Below are positions 1-8,128 of a DNA stretch of 64,000 bases, in pieces (position 1 is the stretch's first letter; each line of letters opens with the position of its first letter). Source of the DNA: Rhodocyclaceae bacterium (GTDB taxonomy: Bacteria; Pseudomonadota; Gammaproteobacteria; Burkholderiales; Rhodocyclaceae); contig JAEUNM010000085.1 in assembly GCA_016791105.1 (NCBI GenBank), positions 124,001 through 188,000 on the forward strand, read 5' to 3'. The translations under genes and the position numbers were made by a program. The notes beneath the pieces were generated by a model, which did no database searches, was not told the DNA's origin, and saw only the letters and a list, made by a program, of their open reading frames with translations.

Positions 1-138
1 CCCTGTATGGATCAACAGCGCGGGAATCGGCGGATCATTCAGCTGAAAGGCGCGAATGATGGGAGCCATTTTCATGTAATTAGGCCGCGCGCCTACGACA
101 CAAAGCACCGGCCGCAGTGGGGACGTCTGATTTTGCAT
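1..138 (-). CDS. wecB: UDP-N-acetylglucosamine 2-epimerase (non-hydrolysing), N-terminal fragment
   Basis: Partial gene: only the first 46 codons lie in the window and the rest runs off the left edge. Reading back from the ATG at 138 gives a 46-residue open frame with VLCVVGARPNYMKMAPIIRA (residues 11-30), the classic start of the non-hydrolysing epimerase that converts UDP-GlcNAc to UDP-ManNAc for surface polysaccharides. It begins 13 bases after the stop of the XrtA-associated ATPase, in the same direction, so it is probably the next gene of the exopolysaccharide operon. The identification rests on the glycosyltransferase-B-like first beta strand and the GARPN loop. The catalytic part is not visible. 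Confidence 0.82.
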   Translation of the reverse strand, partial: MQNQTSPLRPVLCVVGARPNYMKMAPIIRAFQLNDPPIPALLIHTG

Positions 139-151
139 GACTATCAGCGGA

Positions 152-1231
152 TCAAGTTTCAGAAACGGATTGCGATGTACGCCGGCGCGCCAGGTCATTC
201 AACAAGGACAGCGTCGCGTCCAGCGTGCGCTCGACGCGGCTGATGCGCTCTTCCAGGCGCACGGCATAGGTTTTATTCACCAGTTCCACGACCTGACGCG
301 CCGTATCGGCGTCAAGGTTCAGCCCGGACAGGTCCAGCTCGACTCGCCCGGTCGTTGGCGTAAGGTGGGCGACGGATACCGCTTCCGAATCGCCGGATCC
401 GGCCTCGTTGGCGCGTGTACCCGTTTCTTCGCTCACCTCGCGCACGACGTCGGCAACATCGCTCGCCTCAATCCTGTGTTTGCCGTTCAAAAATCCGGCT
501 AGCAGAAGCCGGTCACACAGGGTATTGATGCGCCGCGGTACGCCACCCGCGGAAACGTGTATTGCCGCATGCGCCTCGGGCGTGAAATCCGGATTGCCCT
601 TCCAGCCCACATGGTCCAGTCGGTGCTCGATGTACGCCATGGTTTCATCGGCGTCCATCGGGCCGAGATGATAAGAAGCAATCACCCTTTGACGCAACTG
701 CTGCATATGTGGGCTTGCCATGGTTTCCCGGAATTCCGGCTGGCCGACCAGAAAGCTTTGCAGCAGCGCGTGTTCGCCCAATTGGAAATTGGACAACATG
801 CGCAATTCCTCTACGGCCCGCGGCGTCAGATTCTGCGCTTCGTCTACCAACAGGAGGGCGCGTTTCCCGGCTGCGGTCAAGGACAGCAGGAACATTTCGA
901 GGCTAAGCAAAATATCCGACTTCTTGGCCTGTTTATTGGGCAGCCCGAACGCAGCGGCAACCATGCGCAGCGTGTCCTCGGCATCGAGATGGGTGCTGAC
1001 GAGCTGCGCCGCAACCACTTTTTTTGAATCGAGCTTCTGCAGCAGACCGCGGACCAGCGTGGTCTTTCCGGCACCGATTTCCCCTGTTATGACGATGAAT
1101 CCCTCGCTCTGGTGTAGGCCATATTCGAGGTAGGCCATCGCGCGGCGGTGTCCGCGACTGCCGTAATAGAACGATGGGTCTGGATTCAGTTGAAAGGGCT
1201 TGGCAGACAAGCCGTAAAATGTTTCGTACAT
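152..1231 (-). CDS. XrtA/PEP-CTERM system-associated AAA ATPase
   Basis: 359-residue cytoplasmic AAA ATPase. It starts MYETFYGLSAKPFQLNPDP, the hallmark of the ExeA/GspA-like ATPase subfamily found in exosortase exopolysaccharide loci. Walker A is GEIGAGKTT (residues 50-58), Walker B is LLLVDEAQ (about 126-133), and the GVPRRIN sensor lies near residue 220. The C-terminal 80 residues are low in conserved motifs. It lies 12 bases downstream of the beta-barrel gene, as in the canonical XrtA operon. The family is called a putative secretion ATPase because it resembles GspA; its substrate is not known. It probably powers assembly or localisation of the polysaccharide secretion machine. Confidence 0.88.
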   Translation of the reverse strand: MYETFYGLSAKPFQLNPDPSFYYGSRGHRRAMAYLEYGLHQSEGFIVITGEIGAGKTTLVRGLLQKLDSKKVVAAQLVSTHLDAEDTLRMVAAAFGLPNKQAKKSDILLSLEMFLLSLTAAGKRALLLVDEAQNLTPRAVEELRMLSNFQLGEHALLQSFLVGQPEFRETMASPHMQQLRQRVIASYHLGPMDADETMAYIEHRLDHVGWKGNPDFTPEAHAAIHVSAGGVPRRINTLCDRLLLAGFLNGKHRIEASDVADVVREVSEETGTRANEAGSGDSEAVSVAHLTPTTGRVELDLSGLNLDADTARQVVELVNKTYAVRLEERISRVERTLDATLSLLNDLARRRTSQSVSET

Positions 1232-1243
1232 ATGCCAGCAGGT

Positions 1244-3028
1244 TCAGTACTGCAGGGAAACGCGACCAATCAATGCGTTTTCGGTGTAGTCGGAAGTTGT
1301 CGCGTCCTGCGTCGCTCGGCGCAGCGCAAGTTCGGCTGCGATATGCGGCGACAATCTCGTGTGCAGCGTAAGGTCCATCACGCGAGTCACCGACCTCACG
1401 TTGGTGGCGCCCGTACTTTCGCTGCGTGTTAAGGTGTAACGGCCGGTCAGGTTGCTGAGCGAGGTCAGAGTATGCTGCCAGCTCAAATTACCACCATATT
1501 GGTCTATCGTGCTTGCCGTGTCGATCGCGCCCAGCGAAACCGGTAGAAAATCGAGAATGTTCAATACGGCATCAGAACTCCCGGCAGACGTCCGCCGCGC
1601 CCGAAACATTTTCAAGGTCAAGGCGTTGCGTGCCCCCAAAAATGCCCCAGTCGCGTCAAGGCGCTTCGACCGATATATACCGCTGCCGCTGGTGGTAAGC
1701 GGCGTTAGTATGGTATCCGGCAGTCCGTTTTCCTGTACGTATTGAGTCACTGCGCTGCGAACCGAATTGGTCAGGGCCGGGGTAATTACAACATTTTGCG
1801 CGTTCAGAAACGACAGTCCGGCGCTGGTAAGAGACTCGACAGTACTTACAGGAACGTCAAACTGCGACGGCGCGGTGAACGACGTGATAACGTCTTCCGA
1901 ATAGTGGATGTTGAATGCCGACAGGGGCCGCCGGTGATTCAAATCGAGCGTCACGCGCGGACCATAAGACAAACGGTCATAGCTTGCGCGCACATCGGTA
2001 CTCGGCTGAGGGCGCCAAACCACGTCGCCCCCATAACTGGCCCTCGATCGGCGGTTGGTTCCATAGGTATCGGACGATTGTCCGGCCCGTAATGCCAGAC
2101 TGAGGCTGACGTCGGGCTTGAAATTGAGGACTCCAAAAACCTGATCCGCCCCATGTCCCGAAGCACTCGAAATCCGTGTCGAATTCCCGATGAATCCGAT
2201 GCCCACCCCTAACCTTCCCCCGGTCGTGGTCAGCAGGCCGTCCCAGGAGCTCACATTGCGGCGCTGAACGACGGCCGAATCGGTGGAACTCGCCGTGTTC
2301 GAGGCATGCAGGTTCCAGGCGGCGCCACTGCCGATTTTCCCCTGCAAGCGAGGTGCCAGTGTAAAAGTACGAACCTCCGTCCGGTTGCCGGTAAGCGATG
2401 CACTGTCGGGCGCCTGGGCCCCAAAGGACGAAATCGACTGCTCGGATACCGTCGCGTTTGCGTCGATAAATAAATGATGCTCTACCGGTTGCGATTTAAG
2501 ATTGGTGTTAACGCGCAATGCGGTACGGCCGCCTTTCCCATCGCGCGCATAACTGTAATTGGACACACCAATATTGCCCCACAGGATCGCATTTGGACCG
2601 ATGTAGCTCGCGGACAAATCCGGAGCCACTTCCGTCACGAAATCCGACCGCGCGGCGCCACTAGGTAGAAGTGTCACATTATCTGTGTAGGTTTCGCGCA
2701 GGGAAATGGATGGCTTCAATTGAAAGGCAGGCTTCCCGGTGATTTTCAGGTCGTCGTCCTCAGGCTGATTCTGCGTTCTAGCCGGCACCCGACGGCCTCG
2801 AGCGGAAGGAGCGCTCTTCGACCTGGTATCGGTTTGCGTGCCAACCGGGTAATCGGGAGGCTGTGTCGTGGTGGGATCTTCCGCGCGCACCGAGTGGCCG
2901 GTGAGCATCAACAATGCAAGAGCGGACGCGAGCGCCGTCGGTGCCCGCGGTACTGTTCCGCCGCGTCGCGGAAATACGGCGTGCCCGTCAAGCTTCGCGC
3001 GATTTCGCCCCCGAACTGCCGTAGCCAT
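1244..3028 (-). CDS. XrtA/PEP-CTERM system-associated outer-membrane beta-barrel protein
   Basis: About 594 residues. An N-terminal export signal with a hydrophobic core (ALASALALLML) ends near HSVRAE. The rest is rich in alternating polar/aromatic beta strands and ends in RVSLQY, with the C-terminal aromatic residue typical of outer-membrane barrels. Position and composition match the barrel found between the tyrosine kinase and ATPase of XrtA loci, presumably the outer-membrane pore or scaffold for polysaccharide release. The start is uncertain: in-frame ATGs occur at 3091, 3058, 3046, 3034 and 3028, all inside the tail of the upstream kinase. I chose the last one, which gives the shortest overlap (41 bases); none has a good ribosome-binding site. 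There is no in-frame ATG, GTG or TTG between the kinase stop and the signal peptide core that I could find. Confidence 0.82.
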   Translation of the reverse strand: MATAVRGRNRAKLDGHAVFPRRGGTVPRAPTALASALALLMLTGHSVRAEDPTTTQPPDYPVGTQTDTRSKSAPSARGRRVPARTQNQPEDDDLKITGKPAFQLKPSISLRETYTDNVTLLPSGAARSDFVTEVAPDLSASYIGPNAILWGNIGVSNYSYARDGKGGRTALRVNTNLKSQPVEHHLFIDANATVSEQSISSFGAQAPDSASLTGNRTEVRTFTLAPRLQGKIGSGAAWNLHASNTASSTDSAVVQRRNVSSWDGLLTTTGGRLGVGIGFIGNSTRISSASGHGADQVFGVLNFKPDVSLSLALRAGQSSDTYGTNRRSRASYGGDVVWRPQPSTDVRASYDRLSYGPRVTLDLNHRRPLSAFNIHYSEDVITSFTAPSQFDVPVSTVESLTSAGLSFLNAQNVVITPALTNSVRSAVTQYVQENGLPDTILTPLTTSGSGIYRSKRLDATGAFLGARNALTLKMFRARRTSAGSSDAVLNILDFLPVSLGAIDTASTIDQYGGNLSWQHTLTSLSNLTGRYTLTRSESTGATNVRSVTRVMDLTLHTRLSPHIAAELALRRATQDATTSDYTENALIGRVSLQY

Positions 3029-4025
3029 ATCCATAGCCGTATCCATAGCCGTAACCATATCCGTATCCGTAGTAGCCCCCGGAAGGCGCAAACCTGCTTT
3101 TGTTTAGCAGCATTAGTTTGATCGGACAGGCCTCAATCTTCGAGAGCGCCTGTTTTACTACTCCGTGCGTGGAAGTTTCGGCTTCAACGACGATTACGAC
3201 CTGCCCCATGTTCGACGCAAGCACCGGCGCTTCTGTCGTAACCAGAAGCGGCGGCGAGTCGAAGATGATAATTCGATCCGAGTAGCGGTTGGCAATTTCC
3301 GTCACCAGGCGCTTCATGCCCTCACTGGCCAGCAATTCGGTCGACCGCTCATGCGGCATTCCGGCTGGCAAAATAACCAGTTTATCGACATTCGTGCGCA
3401 ACAGCACGTCGCGCATTTCGATTGACGGGTCGAGCAAAATATCCATCAGCCCGCGCGACGGCGGAAGGCCCAGCATGTTCAAGATGGAAGGACGGGCAAC
3501 GTCCGCATCGATGAGCAAGACGGTGCTATCTTGCTCCATTGCGATACTCATCGCCAGATTTATCGAACTGAAGCTCTTGCCTTCGCCAGGCACCGAACTG
3601 GTAATCATGATCAGATTTCCGTTCTTTACCGGCGCAGCGCCTTTTCCGCGCGCATTTGCAATGAGCGGGCGCTTTATGGAGCGAAACTCATGCGCGACAT
3701 GTGAACGCGGGGCCTCCGGCGTTACGAATCCAATCTGAGCGAGCCGCGCCAAATCCAGGTCGATGCGCTTCCCAGGCGATGGGACTTGACTTTCTGGCTG
3801 CGTCGGGGCAGCCGGAGGCTGGACCGGAAGCTTGGCCTGCGTATCCGGCAAGCCCTGCGGGGGCGCAGTGTCCGCTTCCAGGTTCTGGACGGCACGCTCA
3901 ATTACACTTTCCTGAATAGGCTTGGCGTCGCCCACAGCAGCAGGCTCGGCGCTGTGCTCCGTAATACTGACACCAGCCCGCTTGAGTTGGTCTAGGCGCT
4001 GTACCGCCTGTTCAATTATGCTCAT
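2988..4025 (-). CDS. XrtA-associated tyrosine autokinase (BY-kinase, EpsG/CpsD type)
   Basis: 345-residue bacterial tyrosine kinase controlling polysaccharide chain synthesis with the neighbouring chain-length protein. The first 110 residues form a charged, Pro-rich linker. Walker A is SSVPGEGKS (143-151), Walker A' is LLIDADVARPS (170-180), and FDSPPLL is the Walker B region. The C-terminus (residues 318-336) holds ten tyrosines in YG repeats, the autophosphorylation cluster of this family. That tail is encoded by 6-bp-periodic DNA (3018-3074) and overlaps the start of the next gene. The kinase lies 10 bases downstream of the chain-length gene. Confidence 0.9.
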   Translation of the reverse strand: MSIIEQAVQRLDQLKRAGVSITEHSAEPAAVGDAKPIQESVIERAVQNLEADTAPPQGLPDTQAKLPVQPPAAPTQPESQVPSPGKRIDLDLARLAQIGFVTPEAPRSHVAHEFRSIKRPLIANARGKGAAPVKNGNLIMITSSVPGEGKSFSSINLAMSIAMEQDSTVLLIDADVARPSILNMLGLPPSRGLMDILLDPSIEMRDVLLRTNVDKLVILPAGMPHERSTELLASEGMKRLVTEIANRYSDRIIIFDSPPLLVTTEAPVLASNMGQVVIVVEAETSTHGVVKQALSKIEACPIKLMLLNKSRFAPSGGYYGYGYGYGYGYGYGYGYGSSGAKSREA

Positions 4026-4035
4026 TTACTTTCTT

Positions 4036-5601
4036 TCAACCCATGCGGCCGGTCAATACCAGCAACGCCAGCCCGCTACCATATGCCCCCACCAGCAAGG
4101 CCAGGGCACTTAACAGCCTGAACAGCCCGCGGCGACGCTGGCGCAAGCGCTCCTCGGTCATCAACATCGATACACCACCTAGCACCGGTAAGCCCGTCAC
4201 CTCACGCAACCCGGAAAGGTCGTGGAAAACAGGGCGCACCTGGCTGAGGACGAAGGTTGCACCAGCCCCGGCAGCCAGCGCGCCAGCAAGGACACCCAGC
4301 AACAGAAGCAGGCGCTTGGGCGCAACGGGTTTCGGACTGACCCGCGGCGGATCGATCAGGCGAAATTCCGCTACACCTGCGGTTGCGTCCATTTCGCCCG
4401 ACAGCGTCGCCGACTCTCGCCGCGCAACGAGCAATTCGTAATTTCGCTTATTGACGTCGTAATCGCGATTGAGCTGAGTAAATTCAGCCTCAATTTCCGG
4501 TTGCTGGCGCGCCCGCGACTTTAGCGCCTGCACGCGCGCATCAAATTCGGCCACACGCGCGCGTAAGGAAGCTGTGCGCGCCTCTGCGTCTGCGAGCGAA
4601 ACTCGCAACTGCTGGTAAACCGGATTGGTCAACACGCTCGGACTCGAAACAGCTGCGCTCGCTTTTGGCATGGCAGCGATGCGCTCCTTTTTCTGCTGCT
4701 CGAGATCCGCGATGACACGTTTGGTTCCAATTACGTCAGGATGTTCATCGGTATAGCGCTGTAAAAGCGCATCGAGTTGCTTGCGCAAAGCTTCGATCCG
4801 CCCATCAATTTCCGGAATCGCGACATTGGCTGCAACGGGAGCGGCGGGCGTCGCCGAGTTGTCCGGGAGAAGTACGGGATCTTCACCCACCACCTGGCGC
4901 TTGAGCGAATCGCGCGACGTCTCCGCTTCCTGAAGCTCAAGCTTGGCCTGATTAAAGGCCGATTGTGCTTCACCCAAACGGGTAAAATAATCCTTGTCGC
5001 CAAGCGTCCCGAGATATTTGAGCTTGAATGCCTTGAGCTTTTCTTCGGCATCCACCAAGCGCGCCTCGTAACCCCGAATCTGTTCCTCAATAAATTTGCG
5101 GGCCGTGTCGCTGTCCTTACGCTTGTCGCCTATACCTGACTCAACAAAAATCGATACCAGCGCCTGCACGATGCGCTGAGCTTTCTGCGGCTTGTCGTCC
5201 CGCATCGAAATCGTATAGAGGTTGTCCCGCCCAGTGCCTTTTACGGCAAGTCGCGCGGCGAGAGTGTCGATCAGTAGATCTCGTTGCTCCCGGCTCTTGA
5301 TCTCGAGATCGAGATCGGCCATGCGTATGACTTTTTCCAGATTCGGGCGACTGATCAGCGTACGCGAAAGCATGGTGATTTGCTGCTCCACGTTTGGCTG
5401 TGCAGCAAGCCCGGCCATCAGCGGCTTCAGCACTGACTGGGTGTCCACGAATACGCGCGCTGACGCTTCGTACTTGTCGGGAATCAACATTACCCCGACG
5501 GCGCCCACTATCGCCACCAGCCAGGCGACGACGACTCCCCACCATCGGTGCAGCCACATTCCGCGCAGGTAGGTAAGCGCGCGCCTGATCAGATCTTCCA
5601 T
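4036..5601 (-). CDS. XrtA-associated chain-length determinant protein (Wzz/EpsF family)
   Basis: 521-residue inner-membrane polysaccharide co-polymerase. One transmembrane segment lies at about residues 18-38 (VVVAWLVAIVGAVGVML). A long periplasmic domain follows, with Wzz-like strands and a coiled coil (about 170-400). The Pro-rich element PPRVSPKPVAPKR precedes a second hydrophobic segment (about 435-460), as in Wzz/Wzc proteins. A further hydrophobic stretch sits near the C-terminus (about 495-515). No kinase domain is fused; that function is the separate gene immediately downstream. It probably sets chain length and bridges the periplasm to the Wza-like lipoprotein encoded 43 bases upstream. 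Confidence 0.9.
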   Translation of the reverse strand: MEDLIRRALTYLRGMWLHRWWGVVVAWLVAIVGAVGVMLIPDKYEASARVFVDTQSVLKPLMAGLAAQPNVEQQITMLSRTLISRPNLEKVIRMADLDLEIKSREQRDLLIDTLAARLAVKGTGRDNLYTISMRDDKPQKAQRIVQALVSIFVESGIGDKRKDSDTARKFIEEQIRGYEARLVDAEEKLKAFKLKYLGTLGDKDYFTRLGEAQSAFNQAKLELQEAETSRDSLKRQVVGEDPVLLPDNSATPAAPVAANVAIPEIDGRIEALRKQLDALLQRYTDEHPDVIGTKRVIADLEQQKKERIAAMPKASAAVSSPSVLTNPVYQQLRVSLADAEARTASLRARVAEFDARVQALKSRARQQPEIEAEFTQLNRDYDVNKRNYELLVARRESATLSGEMDATAGVAEFRLIDPPRVSPKPVAPKRLLLLLGVLAGALAAGAGATFVLSQVRPVFHDLSGLREVTGLPVLGGVSMLMTEERLRQRRRGLFRLLSALALLVGAYGSGLALLVLTGRMG

Positions 5602-5644
5602 GCTTGCGTCTCGATTTCTACGATGTCCGGCCCAAAAAAGTGCC

Positions 5645-6277
5645 TTAGAAAAGGCTCTGCGGAATAATTACGACGTCACCCGGTTTCACTTCCACATTCG
5701 CAGACATATCGCCACGCTTGAGAAGATCTTTCAGGCGCACCGTGTATTGCTTGTTTCCGTCGCTGCCCGGACGCAGAATCGAGGCTCCATTTCCATCCGC
5801 AAAATCGGTAAGGCCCCCAACCGCTATCATTACGTCCAGCAAACTCATCTGCTGGCGATAAGCCAATGCTTGCGGCTTGGCAGCCTCGCCCACGACGCGC
5901 ACCTGATCCGCATAGGGTCCGACAAACTGCGTCACGATAACCGTCACTACCGGATCGCGGATATACTTCGCCAAGGCTTTTTCGATATCACGCGCCAGGA
6001 CAGACGACTCCTTGCCCAGTGCGGGCAAGTCTTCAACCAGCGGCGTGGTAATTTTTCCATCGGGCCTGACGGGCACGCTCATGGAAAGTTCCGGATTTCG
6101 CCAAACGACAATATTCACTGTGTCGCCGGGACCTATCTTGTAGCTATAGGTCACTTCCTCGGCTGTTGGCGGCGCCGGCGGGTAGGTGGACGAACACGCT
6201 GCCAGCACGGCCGCAACGACCAAAGGGGAAAGGCGCTTGAAGCGCGCCAAAAGGCGTGCGAATGAGCACACGAACAT
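5645..6277 (-). CDS. XrtA-associated polysaccharide export lipoprotein (Wza/EpsE family)
   Basis: 210-residue outer-membrane export lipoprotein. The signal peptide ends in the lipobox LAAC with Cys28, followed by a short Pro-rich spacer. The polysaccharide export (PES) domain is plain: YKIGPGDTVNIVVWRNPELS, then a VPVRPDGKITTPLVEDLPA strand, and a SLBB-like second half. It forms the periplasm/outer-membrane channel of the exopolysaccharide exporter. I chose the ATG at 6277 because GGAG sits 9 bases upstream; the frame also opens five codons earlier with TTG at 6292. It is the first gene of the minus-strand operon, so the promoter should lie in the 588-bp gap upstream. Confidence 0.9.
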   Translation of the reverse strand: MFVCSFARLLARFKRLSPLVVAAVLAACSSTYPPAPPTAEEVTYSYKIGPGDTVNIVVWRNPELSMSVPVRPDGKITTPLVEDLPALGKESSVLARDIEKALAKYIRDPVVTVIVTQFVGPYADQVRVVGEAAKPQALAYRQQMSLLDVMIAVGGLTDFADGNGASILRPGSDGNKQYTVRLKDLLKRGDMSANVEVKPGDVVIIPQSLF

Positions 6278-6865
6278 GTTGCTTGTCTCCAAATCCAGAT
6301 TGGCACAAAGTACCTGATGGTAACCGCTTGCCCGGGGTGTAGTGGAAGGAAAAACCGCACGTCAAGCGCGATACACCAGACACTTGGACAAATCGGTACA
6401 GCCAAGGAAAACTTGAGCTACCTGGACACCATTACTTCGCGAGCGGCAAACCACCCTGGTAGATGGGTTTTGGCGCTGTAGCCCCGTGCCGGGCATCGCC
6501 ATCGCACGACTGCCACAGAACCTTGGAAACCTCTCTTTTTGAAGAGGGATTATGTTATCACACGCCTCGGCGCGGGAAAAGCCAGCGAAATCAAGCAAAT
6601 CTCGGTTCCGGCGCGCACAAGGGGCAAGCTTTTTCGGGCTGAAGTCCGCTTGTCTGGCGACGATATCGAATGTGATTTCGTTCACGGAAGGGTTCACCGG
6701 CGGAGAACTTGGGGTCGGCGCTCGATAGGTCCTCGCAAACCTGGCCAAACGACTGCCCCACTTGCTCGCATCGCTCGCCGCGCCAATCGGCCAAGCCACC
6801 GTTGCACCCAAAACATGATCGTCCGGCGTTTCTGCACCGCGGCTTGCCAACCATGCATCAGCCCG
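6278..6865. other. 588-bp gap without a recognisable gene; expected to hold the eps operon promoter
   Basis: Between the ABC permease gene and the Wza-like gene, both on the minus strand, no convincing coding region is seen. The longest frames (for example 6362-6850 minus) have no recognisable motif and no good start. I looked for the sigma-54 signature expected for exosortase-linked polysaccharide genes. I found only weak GG-N10-GC spaced candidates on the minus strand near 6417-6431 and 6438-6452, not strong enough to call. Confidence 0.5.
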
Positions 6866-8077
6866 TCAAATGTTGAATCGGAGAGCTTCAACAGGAGGCA
6901 TGCGTGAAACGCGGCGCGCCGGCAGCAAAGATGCAAGCATTGTCGCACCCAGGCCAACCAGGGCAGCCAGGGCAACAACGGATGGTACGACGCGAATTTG
7001 CGCCACGTAGCCGACGTTTGAATTCGGCGGTGGCGGCATGGGGATGCCTGCGTGGGAAATACCCAGTGCCGCGATAACCCCAATCATGCAACCGAGTCCC
7101 GCACCCAGCACGCCAAGCAGAAAATTTTCGGTAATTACCAGCCGAAATACATCGCGGCGACGATTGCCCAGCGCCATCATGGTTCCGAATTCGCCGATGC
7201 GTTCGAAGGTGCCCATGTTTACGGTATTGAAAACGGTGAGAAGCACCATGAGCAATACGATCAACTGCAGCACTTTAAACTGTGCGTCATACAGCTTGAC
7301 GGTCTTTTCGTAAAAGTCGGCGAGCAGGTACCAAACGCGCACGTCCAAGCCGAGAGGACCGAGTTTGTCCCGCAGCAGTTGCGCAACGGTGTCCGTGTCC
7401 TCGGTCTCGTGCAGCAATACAACCAGCGAGTTTGCCTCATGGACGGCCAATAGCTTACGGGCCGCATCAATATGGATGCGCACCGCGCGTGCGTCGTATT
7501 CCTTGGAAAAACTCTCGAAAATCCCGACCACTTCGAGGTCTATGGTGTTCAGTGCTCCCTCGGCGGTATTCATCAGCAAAACCACCGAGTCGCCCGGTTT
7601 GACATCGAGCGCCTGCGCGGCACCGGAACCCAGCAAGATGCCATTGCTATCGCGGTCGGTAAGCGCGCGTCCAGCCCGGATCACGACATAGGTGCCAAGC
7701 CGGGTTTCGGCGTCGGGTTCGACGCCTTCGCCGAAAATAGGCCAATCGGTGTGCCCGTTGTTCAATAGCCCGCTGAAACTGATGCGCGCCATGACTTCTT
7801 TAACCTCCGGCAGTCGCGCGATGAGTTGCGCCCTACGTGCCGACTCCGGAATCAGGAATTTATCGGGCGATCGCGAGCCAGAATCGTAGTAGCCGTTGGC
7901 GAAAACCTGGATGTGACCAAGTTGGGAATGGATGGTCGCTTCACCGATCTGGTGGAACAGGTCGCGCACGAACCCGCCCGACAGGATCAACCCGACCACC
8001 CCAAATATAATGGCCGAAAGCGTCATGAGGGTACGCACTTTTTGCCGCAGTATGTTGCGCAAAGCTAGGCGAAACAC
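6866..8077 (-). CDS. FtsX/LolC-like ABC transporter permease (paralogue 2)
   Basis: 403-residue inner-membrane permease of the MacB/LolCE/FtsX superfamily: one N-terminal membrane segment (about 18-40), a large periplasmic domain, then three C-terminal membrane segments (about 270-295, 315-345, 365-390). It shares the motif TIHSQLGHIQV after the first helix with the gene just upstream, so the two are paralogues and may form a heterodimer like LolC-LolE. It lies 51 bases downstream of that gene. No ATPase gene lies next to either permease. The substrate is unknown; LolCE relatives extract lipoproteins or lipid-like molecules from the inner membrane. Confidence 0.85.
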   Translation of the reverse strand: MFRLALRNILRQKVRTLMTLSAIIFGVVGLILSGGFVRDLFHQIGEATIHSQLGHIQVFANGYYDSGSRSPDKFLIPESARRAQLIARLPEVKEVMARISFSGLLNNGHTDWPIFGEGVEPDAETRLGTYVVIRAGRALTDRDSNGILLGSGAAQALDVKPGDSVVLLMNTAEGALNTIDLEVVGIFESFSKEYDARAVRIHIDAARKLLAVHEANSLVVLLHETEDTDTVAQLLRDKLGPLGLDVRVWYLLADFYEKTVKLYDAQFKVLQLIVLLMVLLTVFNTVNMGTFERIGEFGTMMALGNRRRDVFRLVITENFLLGVLGAGLGCMIGVIAALGISHAGIPMPPPPNSNVGYVAQIRVVPSVVALAALVGLGATMLASLLPARRVSRMPPVEALRFNI

Positions 8078-8128
8078 GACGCTCCCTCTCCAGATTTCGG
8101 GACGCTTGGCCGATCCGTCGCGCGCCGA

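Noticed and set aside
6278..6865. Gene at 6362-6850 on the minus strand
   Set aside because: No motif, no good ribosome-binding site, and the frame competes with others of similar length; the region is better seen as the regulatory gap of the eps operon.
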